From positions 1-44,936 of IMG/VR virus record IMGVR_UViG_3300017751_000039: 44,936 bases of DNA. One strand, 5' to 3'. Under the pieces are notes generated by a model. That model was not told the origin of the DNA. It worked only from the letters and a program-made list of their open reading frames with translations, and searched no databases. This DNA comes from a virus. Shown here in pieces: positions 27,901 through 36,059 of this stretch (the first letter of the stretch is position 1; the number at the start of each line of letters is the position of its first letter). Both the position numbers and the translations under genes were made by a program.

Positions 27901-30900
27901 TGGATCTAGTGGTACATCAGGAACTTCAGGTTCAAGCGGAACAAGCGGAACTTCAGGTACAGACGGAACAGATGGTACTAGTGGTTCTTCAGGAACTTCA
28001 GGAACAGATGGTACAGATGGTACTTCAGGTACTTCAGGTACAGATGGAACAAGTGGCACTTCAGGTACAAATGGAACATCAGGTTCTTCAGGTACAAGTG
28101 GTACAAGTGGATCTTCAGGAACATCAGGAACATCTGGCTCAAATGGTACAGATGGAACAAGTGGTACTTCTGGTACTTCTGGAAGTAGTGGTACATCAGG
28201 TACTTCAGGTTCTTCAGGAACATCAGGAACCTCTGGTACAGATGGTACAGATGGCACTTCAGGTACTAGTGGTTCAAGTGGCACAAGTGGAACTTCTGGA
28301 ACAAGTGGTTCAAGTGGAACATCAGGAACAAGTGGATCTTCGGGAACAAGTGGATCTTCAGGTACATCAGGAACAAGTGGGGAATCAGATAAATACGCTA
28401 CAACTTCTTCTACTAGTTTTACCTTAGGTAATAGTGGAACAATAACAGTTGACACGGGTTTAGCTTATACAACAGCTCAATCTATAATCATAGTTTATGA
28501 TGTAAACAACTTCCAAGAATGTGAAATTGATTCATATGATAGTTCTACAGGAGAATTAGTATTTTTATCACCTACTAGAACAGTAGGTTCAGGAACATAC
28601 ACATCATGGGAAGTCAACCTAGATGGTGCTAGTGGTGGAGATGGTAGTTCAGGTACATCAGGTACTAGTGGTACTTCAGGTACATCAGGCTCAAATGGTA
28701 CAGATGGAACCTCAGGAACATCTGGTTCAAGTGGAACAAGTGGTGTTTCAGGAACAAGTGGATCATCAGGAACAAGTGGTACTAGTGGTACTTCAGGAAC
28801 TTCAGGTTCTTCAGGAACATCAGGAACTTCAGGTACAGATGGCTCTTCGGGCACATCAGGAACCTCTGGTACAGATGGTACAGATGGTACTTCAGGTAAT
28901 AGTGGTTCTTCAGGAACTTCAGGAACAAGTGGAACAAGTGGTTCAAGTGGAACTTCAGGAACTTCAGGATCAAATGGTACCGATGGTACTTCAGGTTCAA
29001 GTGGTACAAGTGGAACATCAGGTTCAAGTGGTACAAGCGGGACTTCAGGAACATCAGGCTCAAACGGTACAGATGGAACAAGTGGTACATCTGGTTCAAG
29101 TGGAACTTCAGGAACATCTGGTTCAAGTGGAACAAGTGGTGTTTCAGGTACAGATGGAACCGATGGTACTTCAGGTACATCAGGTTCTTCAGGAACTTCA
29201 GGAACAAGTGGATCATCAGGAACAAGTGGTACTAGTGGTACTTCAGGAACTTCAGGTTCTTCAGGAACATCAGGAACTTCAGGTACAGATGGAACAGATG
29301 GAACAAGTGGTTCTTCAGGAACATCAGGAGATTCAGGTTCTTCTGGGACAAGTGGTACTTCAGGAACAGATGGTACAGATGGTACCTCAGGTTCAAGTGG
29401 CACAAGCGGAACTTCAGGTTCAAGTGGAACAAGTGGAACTTCAGGTACAGATGGTACAGATGGTTCATCAGGAACAAGTGGTACAGATGGTACAGATGGT
29501 TCATCAGGAACTAGTGGTACATCAGGAACTAGTGGTTCAAGTGGTACATCAGGAACATCTGGCTCAAATGGTACAGATGGAACAAGTGGTTCAAGTGGTA
29601 CAAGCGGAACTTCAGGATCAAATGGTACTGATGGTTCTTCGGGTACAAGTGGAACATCAGGAACAAGTGGAACTTCAGGTTCTTCTGGTACATCAGGAAC
29701 CTCAGGAAGTTCAGGTACATCAGGAACAAGTGGGGAATCAGATAAATACGCAACTACATCATCAACTTCTTTTACTTTAGGTAATAGTGGTACAATAACT
29801 GTAGATACTGGTTTAGCTTATACAACAGCACAATCTATTATTATTGTATATGATGTGAATAATTTCCAAGAATGTGAAATTGATTCGTATAATAGTTCTA
29901 CAGGAGAATTAGTATTTTTATCTCCAACAAGAACAGTAGGTTCAGGTACATATACATCATGGGAAGTTAATTTAGATGGTGCTTCAGGTGGAGATGGTTC
30001 TTCAGGTACAAGTGGTACTAGTGGATCAAATGGTACAGATGGTAGTTCAGGTACTTCAGGAAGTTCTGGAACTAGTGGATCAAATGGTTCTTCAGGTACA
30101 TCCGGAAGTTCAGGTACATCAGGAACTTCAGGTACAGATGGAACAAGTGGTTCAAGTGGAACAAGTGGAACTTCAGGTTCAGATGGAACAAGTGGATCAT
30201 CAGGAACAAGTGGTACTAGTGGAGTAAGTGGCTCTTCAGGTTCAAGTGGTGAAAGTGGAACAGATGGTTCTTCAGGTACTTCAGGTTCTTCTGGAACAAG
30301 TGGTTTATCGGGTCCAACAGGTCCTTATGAATATCATGTTCCTGGGGACGAAGATTCAGGTATTCATCCTGTAAGTGGTTCAAATACTGCTAATGGTTGT
30401 TGGTCAACAATTGCTGGTGGTCAAAATAATGTTACAAATGGGAGTTGTGCATATGGATTTATTGGAGGTGGTTCTTCTAACTCAATAAATACTTGTGCTA
30501 TAGGTCAAGTTATTGTTGGTGGATGTGGTAATAGTGCCTCAGGAACCATTGGTGTTAATAAAGGAGATTATAACTTTATAGGTAGTGGTTGTGAAAACAG
30601 CAATACTGGTGGTATATCCGCTATTGTAGCTGGTAGAAATAACTGTATAACTGGTACAGGTCTTGGTGCTGCATTTACTGGTGCATCTGGTAGTTTTATT
30701 GGAGCTGGTGCCAATAACTGTATTAGTGCTGGGTGTTGTTCTGTAATTGTAGGAGGACGTCAAAATGTAAACTGTTCAAACATTAGTTTTATAGGTGGTG
30801 GAGCAAGACATACTCTTGGAAGTGACGCAACCCAAGATGTTTATAACGTAATTGTAGGTGGTCTTTGTAATTGTGCTTTTGATTTTTACAACTTTATTGG

Positions 30901-33900
30901 TGGTGGTCATAAAAACTTTATCTCTTCTAGTGTAGGTGAAAGTGGAATTGCAAATGTTGTAGTTGGAGGAGAATGTAATCGTATTGGGGGTTCGAATAGT
31001 TTTATAGGAGGTGGTATTTGCAATTACCTTACTGGTTCATGGGGTGTTATTGTTGGAGGTTCAACTAATAAAAGCCTTGATTATTCCAATGATAATTTTG
31101 TTATAGTTGGAGGTTTTAGTAATGAAAACTGTGCAGATTATACTTTTATAGGGGGTGGTTGTTGCAATGTAGCAGAACATCAACATGCTTTTATTCTTGG
31201 ATCAGATATAACTTCAGTTTCAGCTTGTACAACTCACGTAAATAAACTTAATATAGGTACTGTTAATACAGGTACTGAAGATGATGTTCTTATTATAGCA
31301 TCAGATGGTACTGTTAAAAAGAAAACAGCAGCAGCAACTTCAGGTACATCAGGTTCAAGTGGAACTTCAGGTACAAATGGAACATCAGGTTCAAGTGGAA
31401 CTTCAGGAACATCAGGCTCAAGTGGTACATCTGGTTCAAGTGGAACTTCAGGATCAAATGGTACAGACGGTACTTCAGGAACTTCTGGTTCATCTGGTAC
31501 TTCAGGTACTTCGGGTACATCAGGAAGTTCAGGAACTAGTGGAACTGATGGTACTTCAGGAACATCAGGTTCTTCTGGAACAAGTGGAACAAGTGGCACT
31601 TCAGGAACTTCAGGTTCAAGTGGCACTTCAGGAACATCAGGAACAAGTGGTTCCTCAGGAACTTCAGGAACAAGTGGTAGTTCAGGCACTAGTGGTTCAT
31701 CTGGAACAAGCGGAACAAGTGGTTCAAATGGTACAGACGGATCATCAGGAACAAGCGGAACAAGTGGTAGTTCAGGTACTAGTGGTTCAAGTGGTACAAG
31801 TGGAACTTCAGGTTCGAGTGGCACAAGCGGAACTTCAGGAACAGATGGTACAGATGGTTCATCAGGAACAAGTGGTTCATCAGGAACTAGTGGTTCTTCA
31901 GGAACATCAGGAACTAGTGGTACAAATGGTAGTTCAGGAACATCAGGTTCTTCAGGAACTTCAGGAAAAGATGGTAATTTTGGAGGTGCTACATTTGATT
32001 ATACTTTTAGTACATCAACTTCAATAGCAAATCCTGGAGGAGGTAATGTAAGATTAAATAATTCAACTCAATTTTCTGCTACAGAAATGGCAATTAGTGA
32101 GGTTGATGATCAAGGAGAAAGTATTCAAAGTTTCTTACAAACAGTAGATAGTTCAACATCAGCTGTAAAAGGTCACGTTAGGTTATCTGATAAAGATGAT
32201 CCATTAGATTTCCTTTTATTTGCAATCTCTGATTTAACAGATAATGGAGCTTGGTGGACAATTGATGTTAGTAATGAAGCATATGGGGGTAACAGTTTAA
32301 CAAATGGTGAAGACATTATAGTATCATTTGTAGTTACAGGTGATAGAGGTGACGATGGTTCTTCAGGTTCAAGTGGAACAAGTGGTTCAAGTGGCACGAG
32401 TGGATCATCGGGAACAAGTGGAACAAGTGGTTCATCAGGAACATCAGGTTCTTCAGGTACATCAGGAAACTCAGGTTCATCTGGTTCTTCAGGAACTTCA
32501 GGAACATCAGGTTCTTCAGGAACAAGTGGAACATCTGGTTCAAGTGGAACATCTGGTTCAAGTGGAACAAGTGGTTCAAATGGTACATCTGGAAGTAGTG
32601 GAACAAGTGGCACTAGTGGTTCATCAGGAACTTCTGGTACAGATGGTACAGATGGCACTTCAGGAACTAGTGGTTCAAGTGGCACAAGTGGAACTTCAGG
32701 TTCTTCAGGTACTTCAGGTTCAAGTGGTACAAGCGGAACTTCAGGTTCAAGTGGTACATCAGGTACTACAGGAACTGCAGGTACAGATGGTTCATCAGGA
32801 ACAAGTGGTTCTTCAGGAACATCAGGAAGTAGTGGTTCAAGTGGTTCAAGTGGTTCAAGTGGAACATCAGGAGTAGCTAATATATTAGATAATGCTAATA
32901 ATAGAGTTACAACAGCAACAGGAACACAAGGTGAATTACAAGCTGAAGCTAATTTAACATTTGATGGTACTCAATTAATGGTATCAGGATCAGGTAGTAC
33001 AATTTTAGATGTACAAGGTTCTCAAGGCCAATTATTTTCTGTAACTGATGATTTATTAGGAACAGTATTTGCAGCATCAGATATATCAGGAGTACCAATT
33101 TTACAAGTTAGTGCTTCAGGTTTAACACAACAAGATGGTGATATGTGTATCACTGGTTATACTCAAGTTAAGGGTAACTTTAACGTAAGACCAAATTCAA
33201 GTGGTGTTGGTGGAACTTTATCAGTATCAAGAAATGATGTTAATGGATGGAGCTCAGGTAGCCTTCAAATTAACCAAAATGGTACCATAAATAAATCAAC
33301 AATTACAGCAACGGGAAATAATGGAGGAGGAGGACTTGGTTCATCTGCTATGGGTTGTTTAGAATTCCTTACTAAGAATACATCAGCTGGTACTACCTCA
33401 AATCCATTAAATCTTAATAGTGGTACTGTAAACATGCCTTCATTATTAACTAAAACTTCTACTTGTGTAGTAGTAGTAGATTCAAATGGTGATTTAGGAT
33501 ATAGAGTAGAAGCAGGTTCTTCAGGAACATCTGGTTCTTCAGGAACATCAGGTTCATCTGGAACATCTGGTTCTTCAGGAACTTCAGGTTCATCTGGAAC
33601 ATCAGGTAATTCAGGTTCAAGTGGTTCTTCTGGAACTTCAGGTAATTCAGGTTCATCTGGTTCTTCAGGAACTTCAGGTTCATCTGGAACATCAGGTAAT
33701 TCAGGTTCAAGTGGTTCAAGTGGTACAAGTGGAGCAGCTACAATTACTAATTTAGGTAACAATAGAGTTACAACATCTACAGGAGTACAAGGAGAACTAA
33801 ATGCTGAAGCTAATTTAACTTTTAATGGCAGTACATTAGTAGCAATTGGATCATTAACTGTAGGTATGAGTAATTCTGATAGAATAAACTTTACTAGTGG

Positions 33901-35710
33901 TAGTACATCTAATCTTGGTAATTTAACATCTGTATTAGGTGGTCATGATCATCTTATTACTATGGGTACCCAAAATGCAACTATTGCCGGAGGAGCATGT
34001 AATATGAATAATGGTCAATGTTCATTTATTGGGGCAGGTTTTGCAAATACAAGTTCAGCACAAATGAACTTTATAGGAAGTGGATGTACAAATTATGCTA
34101 GTCGAGATCTTGGTGCTGTTGTTGCAGGACAAGATAATTGTAACGCAGGTATAGCATCTTTTATTGGAGCTGGTACTGATAATTATGTTGATTATTGTTC
34201 AGTTGCTACTAGTGTACTTGGTGGTAATAGAAATAAAGTATGTAATGCTTCTTGTTGTGCTGCCATAGTTGGAGGAGAAAAGAATAGCCTTTGTTTTGCT
34301 CCTTTTTCTACCATAGTAGGAGGTTGTATGAATACAATATCAGGTAGTTCCCAAATATCATTTAGTACAATAATCTCAGGTAAAGAAAATTTAGTTCAAG
34401 GAAATTATGCAGCAGCAGGTGGAGAATTTGCTCAAGCTACTGGAGATCAATCAATAGCTTATGGTTACGCAGTAACAGCATCAGGAGGTGCTTCTGCAGC
34501 ATTTGGTGCTGTTAATAATGCAAAAGGAGGTAATTCATTTGCACTTGGAGGTCAAACAAATTTAGCATCAGGATTAGATGCAGTTGCTTCAGGATGTGGT
34601 AATACAGCTAGTGGTTGTCAATCATTTGTAATTGGTACAGGTGCTACTGCTTCTGGTAATTCCTCATTTGCAGGAGGTGGATCTGGTACTAAAGCAACTA
34701 ATGAAGGTTCATTTGCATTTGGTCAAGGTAACTGTGCATGTCGTACAAACTCCGCAGTATTAGGAGGATGTTTGAATAAAGCTCTTGGTTCAGGTTGTGA
34801 TATTATAGCAGGTGGATTTTGCAATGAAATTACGAGTGGAATAGGAAATGCTATAGTAGGAGGAGCTCAAAATTATATCCAAGCAGGAAACCATAACTTT
34901 ATTGGAAGTGGAGGATCTAATTGTATCACCATGGATACTAACATAAATGGTTATACAGCAGTAAATGGAATTTGTAATATATCAGATGGGGATGGTAGTT
35001 ATTCATTCATGGCTGGGGGTTATAATAATAATTTTGGAGCATATAGTATAGTTCTTGGGAATGGATCAGTAGGAAGTAAAGGTAATGTTCAAGTTGCTAT
35101 AGGTTGTGGTATTACTACTCCAACAAGTGCAACTGCAGCTAGAGGAGATTCTCAAGTTATTGTTGGTAAATTTAATGATTATGCTGGTTCTACCTGTGTA
35201 CATAGATTTGCTGTTGGTAATGGTACTTCAGATACTTCAAGAAGTACTAAATTTGCTGTAATAGGAAGTGGTACATCTAATGGTCAAGTAGCAGTTAATT
35301 CTACAAATGGATGTTCTTTTTATACATTCTTTGTAAATGGTAGCGCAGCTAAACCATTTGGTGGAAGTTGGTCAAACTCTTCAGATGAAAGATTAAAAAC
35401 CAATATTCAAAACTATACTAAGAGTTTAAGTGATATTATACAAATCCAACCAAGAACATTTGATTATACTGGTGCAGCTAACCATCCAACAGGAAGTGGA
35501 ATTGGTATCATAGCCCAAGAAATACAAAGTATTTTCCCAGAAACAATTCATAATTTTACAGCTAAATTAAATGAAAATGATGAAGAAGAAACTACAGATT
35601 TATTAGGTTTCCAACAAGATCCACTTATATTTGCTGCTATTAATGCCATAAAGGAATTAAATACTAAAGTAGAACAACTAGAACAACGTATTCAAGAATT
35701 AGAAGGATAA
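24998..35710 (+). CDS. Giant collagen-like tail fibre with S74 intramolecular chaperone (3,570 aa)
   Basis: One uninterrupted frame encodes, in order: an anchor (residues 20-55, VSQSVDAFTAEDAYDISISG) shared with the previous gene; Gly-Thr-Ser/Gly-Ser-Ser triplet arrays totalling about 1,730 residues in nine blocks; five copies of an 80-residue beta module within the first arrays; a Cys-rich beta-helix (residues about 1,775-2,115); a beta insert (about 2,326-2,447); a second insert (about 2,626-2,839); and a long YadA-head/beta-helix region (about 2,912-3,461). The C-terminal 109 residues are a Peptidase_S74 chaperone with Ser3462 and Lys3467 in SSDERLKTN, ending in a coiled coil. S74 domains drive trimerisation and then cleave themselves off before the Ser. 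The fibre should be a trimeric receptor-binding arm. Proline is nearly absent from the triplets, unlike most collagen-like proteins. Confidence 0.88.
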   Translation: MAKKLENIFNPNVDEISQGFTINSWHVSQSVDAFTAEDAYDISISGSLNITGSSTLSGSVVIDTLPDASSGYEVVVVDSSTKQLKKASAISAGSSGTSGTSGTSGSSGTSGSSGSSGSSGTSGSSGVSGTSGTSGADGDRYQTTSTTSVAIGTGNTCITVETGLAYSAGQEMIMANSDTAFQTALVVSYDEVTGVLCFGSLIEQVGSGTYTSWEVNLSGNVAGSSGTSGTSGSSGTSGADGNDGSSGTSGTNGTSGTNGTSGTNGSSGTSGTSDRYSTTSSTSFTLGGNGTITVETGLAYTPAQSIIIVYDVNNFQECEVTSYDSSTGELVFQSPTRTVGSGTYTSWTVNLDGASGGDGSSGSSGSSGTSGTSGISGSSGTSGTSGSSGSSGVSGTSGSSGTSGTSGTSGTSGTSGTSGSSGTSGSSGSSGTSGTSGTDGTSGTSGSSGTSGSSGTSGSSGTSGTSGTDGTSGTDGSSGTSGTSGTDGSSGTSGTSGSSGTSGTSGTSGTSGTSGTSGTDGTSGSSGTSGTSGTSGTDGSSGTSGTSGTSGTSGTSGTSGTSGSSGTSGSSGTSGTDGTSGTDGSSGTSGSSGTSGTDGTDGSSGTSGTSGSNGTDGSSGTSGTSGSSGTSGTSGTSGSSGTSGTSGSSGTSGTSGTSGSDGTDGTSGTSGSSGTSGTSGTSGSSGTSGSSGTSGTSGESDKYATTSSTSFTLGNSGTITVDTGLAYTPAQSIIIVYDVNNFQECEVITYDDTNGELVFGSPTRTVGSGTYTSWTVNLDGASGGDGSSGTSGTSGTSGSSGTSGTSGTSGTSGSSGTSGTSGSSGTSGSSGTSGTDGTSGTDGSSGTSGTTGTAGTDGSSGTSGTSGTSGSSGTSGTSGTDGSSGTSGTSGTSGTDGSSGTSGTSGSSGTSGTSGTDGTDGSSGTSGTSGTSGTSGTSGTSGEVGDDGSSGTSGTSGSDGSSGTSGTSGSSGTSGTSGSSGTSGTSGTDGTDGTSGSSGTSGTDGTDGTSGTSGTDGTSGTSGTNGTSGSSGTSGTSGSSGTSGTSGSNGTDGTSGTSGTSGSSGTSGTSGSSGTSGTSGTDGTDGTSGTSGSSGTSGTSGTSGSSGTSGTSGSSGTSGSSGTSGTSGESDKYATTSSTSFTLGNSGTITVDTGLAYTTAQSIIIVYDVNNFQECEIDSYDSSTGELVFLSPTRTVGSGTYTSWEVNLDGASGGDGSSGTSGTSGTSGTSGSNGTDGTSGTSGSSGTSGVSGTSGSSGTSGTSGTSGTSGSSGTSGTSGTDGSSGTSGTSGTDGTDGTSGNSGSSGTSGTSGTSGSSGTSGTSGSNGTDGTSGSSGTSGTSGSSGTSGTSGTSGSNGTDGTSGTSGSSGTSGTSGSSGTSGVSGTDGTDGTSGTSGSSGTSGTSGSSGTSGTSGTSGTSGSSGTSGTSGTDGTDGTSGSSGTSGDSGSSGTSGTSGTDGTDGTSGSSGTSGTSGSSGTSGTSGTDGTDGSSGTSGTDGTDGSSGTSGTSGTSGSSGTSGTSGSNGTDGTSGSSGTSGTSGSNGTDGSSGTSGTSGTSGTSGSSGTSGTSGSSGTSGTSGESDKYATTSSTSFTLGNSGTITVDTGLAYTTAQSIIIVYDVNNFQECEIDSYNSSTGELVFLSPTRTVGSGTYTSWEVNLDGASGGDGSSGTSGTSGSNGTDGSSGTSGSSGTSGSNGSSGTSGSSGTSGTSGTDGTSGSSGTSGTSGSDGTSGSSGTSGTSGVSGSSGSSGESGTDGSSGTSGSSGTSGLSGPTGPYEYHVPGDEDSGIHPVSGSNTANGCWSTIAGGQNNVTNGSCAYGFIGGGSSNSINTCAIGQVIVGGCGNSASGTIGVNKGDYNFIGSGCENSNTGGISAIVAGRNNCITGTGLGAAFTGASGSFIGAGANNCISAGCCSVIVGGRQNVNCSNISFIGGGARHTLGSDATQDVYNVIVGGLCNCAFDFYNFIGGGHKNFISSSVGESGIANVVVGGECNRIGGSNSFIGGGICNYLTGSWGVIVGGSTNKSLDYSNDNFVIVGGFSNENCADYTFIGGGCCNVAEHQHAFILGSDITSVSACTTHVNKLNIGTVNTGTEDDVLIIASDGTVKKKTAAATSGTSGSSGTSGTNGTSGSSGTSGTSGSSGTSGSSGTSGSNGTDGTSGTSGSSGTSGTSGTSGSSGTSGTDGTSGTSGSSGTSGTSGTSGTSGSSGTSGTSGTSGSSGTSGTSGSSGTSGSSGTSGTSGSNGTDGSSGTSGTSGSSGTSGSSGTSGTSGSSGTSGTSGTDGTDGSSGTSGSSGTSGSSGTSGTSGTNGSSGTSGSSGTSGKDGNFGGATFDYTFSTSTSIANPGGGNVRLNNSTQFSATEMAISEVDDQGESIQSFLQTVDSSTSAVKGHVRLSDKDDPLDFLLFAISDLTDNGAWWTIDVSNEAYGGNSLTNGEDIIVSFVVTGDRGDDGSSGSSGTSGSSGTSGSSGTSGTSGSSGTSGSSGTSGNSGSSGSSGTSGTSGSSGTSGTSGSSGTSGSSGTSGSNGTSGSSGTSGTSGSSGTSGTDGTDGTSGTSGSSGTSGTSGSSGTSGSSGTSGTSGSSGTSGTTGTAGTDGSSGTSGSSGTSGSSGSSGSSGSSGTSGVANILDNANNRVTTATGTQGELQAEANLTFDGTQLMVSGSGSTILDVQGSQGQLFSVTDDLLGTVFAASDISGVPILQVSASGLTQQDGDMCITGYTQVKGNFNVRPNSSGVGGTLSVSRNDVNGWSSGSLQINQNGTINKSTITATGNNGGGGLGSSAMGCLEFLTKNTSAGTTSNPLNLNSGTVNMPSLLTKTSTCVVVVDSNGDLGYRVEAGSSGTSGSSGTSGSSGTSGSSGTSGSSGTSGNSGSSGSSGTSGNSGSSGSSGTSGSSGTSGNSGSSGSSGTSGAATITNLGNNRVTTSTGVQGELNAEANLTFNGSTLVAIGSLTVGMSNSDRINFTSGSTSNLGNLTSVLGGHDHLITMGTQNATIAGGACNMNNGQCSFIGAGFANTSSAQMNFIGSGCTNYASRDLGAVVAGQDNCNAGIASFIGAGTDNYVDYCSVATSVLGGNRNKVCNASCCAAIVGGEKNSLCFAPFSTIVGGCMNTISGSSQISFSTIISGKENLVQGNYAAAGGEFAQATGDQSIAYGYAVTASGGASAAFGAVNNAKGGNSFALGGQTNLASGLDAVASGCGNTASGCQSFVIGTGATASGNSSFAGGGSGTKATNEGSFAFGQGNCACRTNSAVLGGCLNKALGSGCDIIAGGFCNEITSGIGNAIVGGAQNYIQAGNHNFIGSGGSNCITMDTNINGYTAVNGICNISDGDGSYSFMAGGYNNNFGAYSIVLGNGSVGSKGNVQVAIGCGITTPTSATAARGDSQVIVGKFNDYAGSTCVHRFAVGNGTSDTSRSTKFAVIGSGTSNGQVAVNSTNGCSFYTFFVNGSAAKPFGGSWSNSSDERLKTNIQNYTKSLSDIIQIQPRTFDYTGAANHPTGSGIGIIAQEIQSIFPETIHNFTAKLNENDEEETTDLLGFQQDPLIFAAINAIKELNTKVEQLEQRIQELEG
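25274..25411 (+). repeat. Gly-X-Ser triplet array 1
   Basis: This 46-residue block of GTS and GSS triplets, coded by nine-base units of GGN plus mixed TCA/AGT/ACN codons, lies between the anchor and the first beta module. Confidence 0.85.
25412..25659 (+). repeat. Beta module copy 1 (divergent)
   Basis: This is the first and most divergent copy of the approximately 80-residue module: DRYQTTSTTS, then VETGLAYSAGQE, and closing GSGTYTSWEVNL. The GLAY and GTYTSW landmarks are shared with the other four copies. Confidence 0.8.
25664..25816 (+). repeat. Gly-X-Ser triplet array 2
   Basis: This 51-residue array includes GTN triplets (NGTSGTNGTSGTNG), linking module copies 1 and 2. Confidence 0.85.
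25817..26056 (+). repeat. Beta module copy 2
   Basis: The module begins DRYSTTSSTSFTLGGNG, has VYDVNNFQECEV in the centre and ends GSGTYTSWTVNLDG. It is close to copies 3-5. Confidence 0.85.
26063..27097 (+). repeat. Gly-X-Ser triplet array 3
   Basis: About 345 residues of GTS, GSS and GTD triplets. Long reverse-strand ORFs rich in Val-Pro-Glu (26026-26994) arise only because the repeated codons contain no reverse stops. Confidence 0.88.
27098..27337 (+). repeat. Beta module copy 3
   Basis: DKYATTSSTSFTLGNSG opens the module and GSGTYTSWTVNLDG closes it. It differs from copy 2 at few positions. Confidence 0.85.
27344..28387 (+). repeat. Gly-X-Ser triplet array 4
   Basis: About 348 residues of the same triplets, with one GEVGDDG interruption of composition near 27824-27840 but unbroken Gly period. 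Confidence 0.88.
28388..28627 (+). repeat. Beta module copy 4
   Basis: Nearly the same as copy 3, with TAYTTAQS-type changes: GLAYTTAQSI replaces GLAYTPAQSI and ECEIDSYDSS replaces ECEVITYDDT. Confidence 0.85.
28634..29740 (+). repeat. Gly-X-Ser triplet array 5
   Basis: This is the longest array, about 369 residues, with frequent GTDGTDG and GSNGTDG units. The nucleotide units are varied by synonymous codon changes. Confidence 0.88.
29741..29980 (+). repeat. Beta module copy 5
   Basis: Nearly identical in protein to copy 4 (GLAYTTAQSI, ECEIDSYNSS), but with many synonymous base changes, so the duplication is not recent or has been edited. Confidence 0.85.
29987..30325 (+). repeat. Gly-X-Ser triplet array 6
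   Basis: About 113 residues, ending GLSGPTGPY, the only place in the arrays where Gly-Pro triplets appear, just before the beta-helical region. Confidence 0.85.
31343..31975 (+). repeat. Gly-X-Ser triplet array 7
   Basis: About 211 residues of triplets between the first Cys-rich beta-helix and the GNFGGATFDYTF insert domain. Confidence 0.85.
32339..32872 (+). repeat. Gly-X-Ser triplet array 8
   Basis: About 178 residues, beginning GDRGDDG and ending in a run of GSSGSSGSSG before the next beta domain. Confidence 0.85.
33515..33733 (+). repeat. Gly-X-Ser triplet array 9
   Basis: This last array, 73 residues, contains GNS triplets (GTSGNSGSSG) repeated at about 45-60-base intervals. It precedes the distal head. 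Confidence 0.85.
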
Positions 35711-35716
35711 AAAAAT

Positions 35717-36040
35717 ATGAAACATACTTGGAAAATTTATGAATTAAATAGAAATGTAACTAACGGTGTAGTTAATAAAGTTAAGTTTGCTTGTATATCT
35801 TACATTAATAGTGGAAGTAAATCTTACTCTAGAAGAAAAGTAGGAGATATAGAAATATCTGGTAGTTCAACTGATGAAAATTTTGTTCCTTATGAAAACT
35901 TAACAGAAGGTGATGTATTAGCTTGGGTAACTAGTTCTATTGATTATACATCTTATGAAACATGGAATTCTGCTTCTTTAGCTTCTTCATTATTAGAAAT
36001 ATCAAATGTAACAGAAGCAACAGGAAAACCTTGGAATTAA
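35717..36040 (+). CDS. Small tail-associated protein, DUF7936-like
   Basis: This 107-residue protein starts KHTWKIYELNRNVTNGVVNKV and has FVPYENLTEGDVLAWV near residue 60 and a final TEATGKPWN. This layout (an opening Trp-X-Ile/Val strand, then PYxxLTExxVLxWV, then a terminal Pro-Trp) matches a small phage family found beside tail-fibre genes. It lies six bases after the giant fibre stop. It may cap or assist the fibre. The family name is recalled from pattern and should be treated as tentative. Confidence 0.6.
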   Translation: MKHTWKIYELNRNVTNGVVNKVKFACISYINSGSKSYSRRKVGDIEISGSSTDENFVPYENLTEGDVLAWVTSSIDYTSYETWNSASLASSLLEISNVTEATGKPWN

Positions 36041-36059
36041 TAAAATAATGTGGAAAACT

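Noticed and set aside
26026-29403. Long reverse-strand ORFs (322, 382 and 302 residues) made of Val-Pro-Glu/Asp repeats
   Set aside because: They mirror the Gly-Thr-Ser arrays: the reverse complement of the repeat has no stop codons. They have no separate start signals and no independent composition.
25274-33733. CRISPR or variable-number tandem repeat array
   Set aside because: The repeat unit is nine bases in a single open reading frame with a clear protein period; there are no spacers and no cas genes.
31234-33762. Further Pro-Glu-Val reverse ORFs and Gln/Val-rich forward ORFs in other frames
   Set aside because: Same periodic-repeat artefact as above; they cover the collagen-like arrays exactly.
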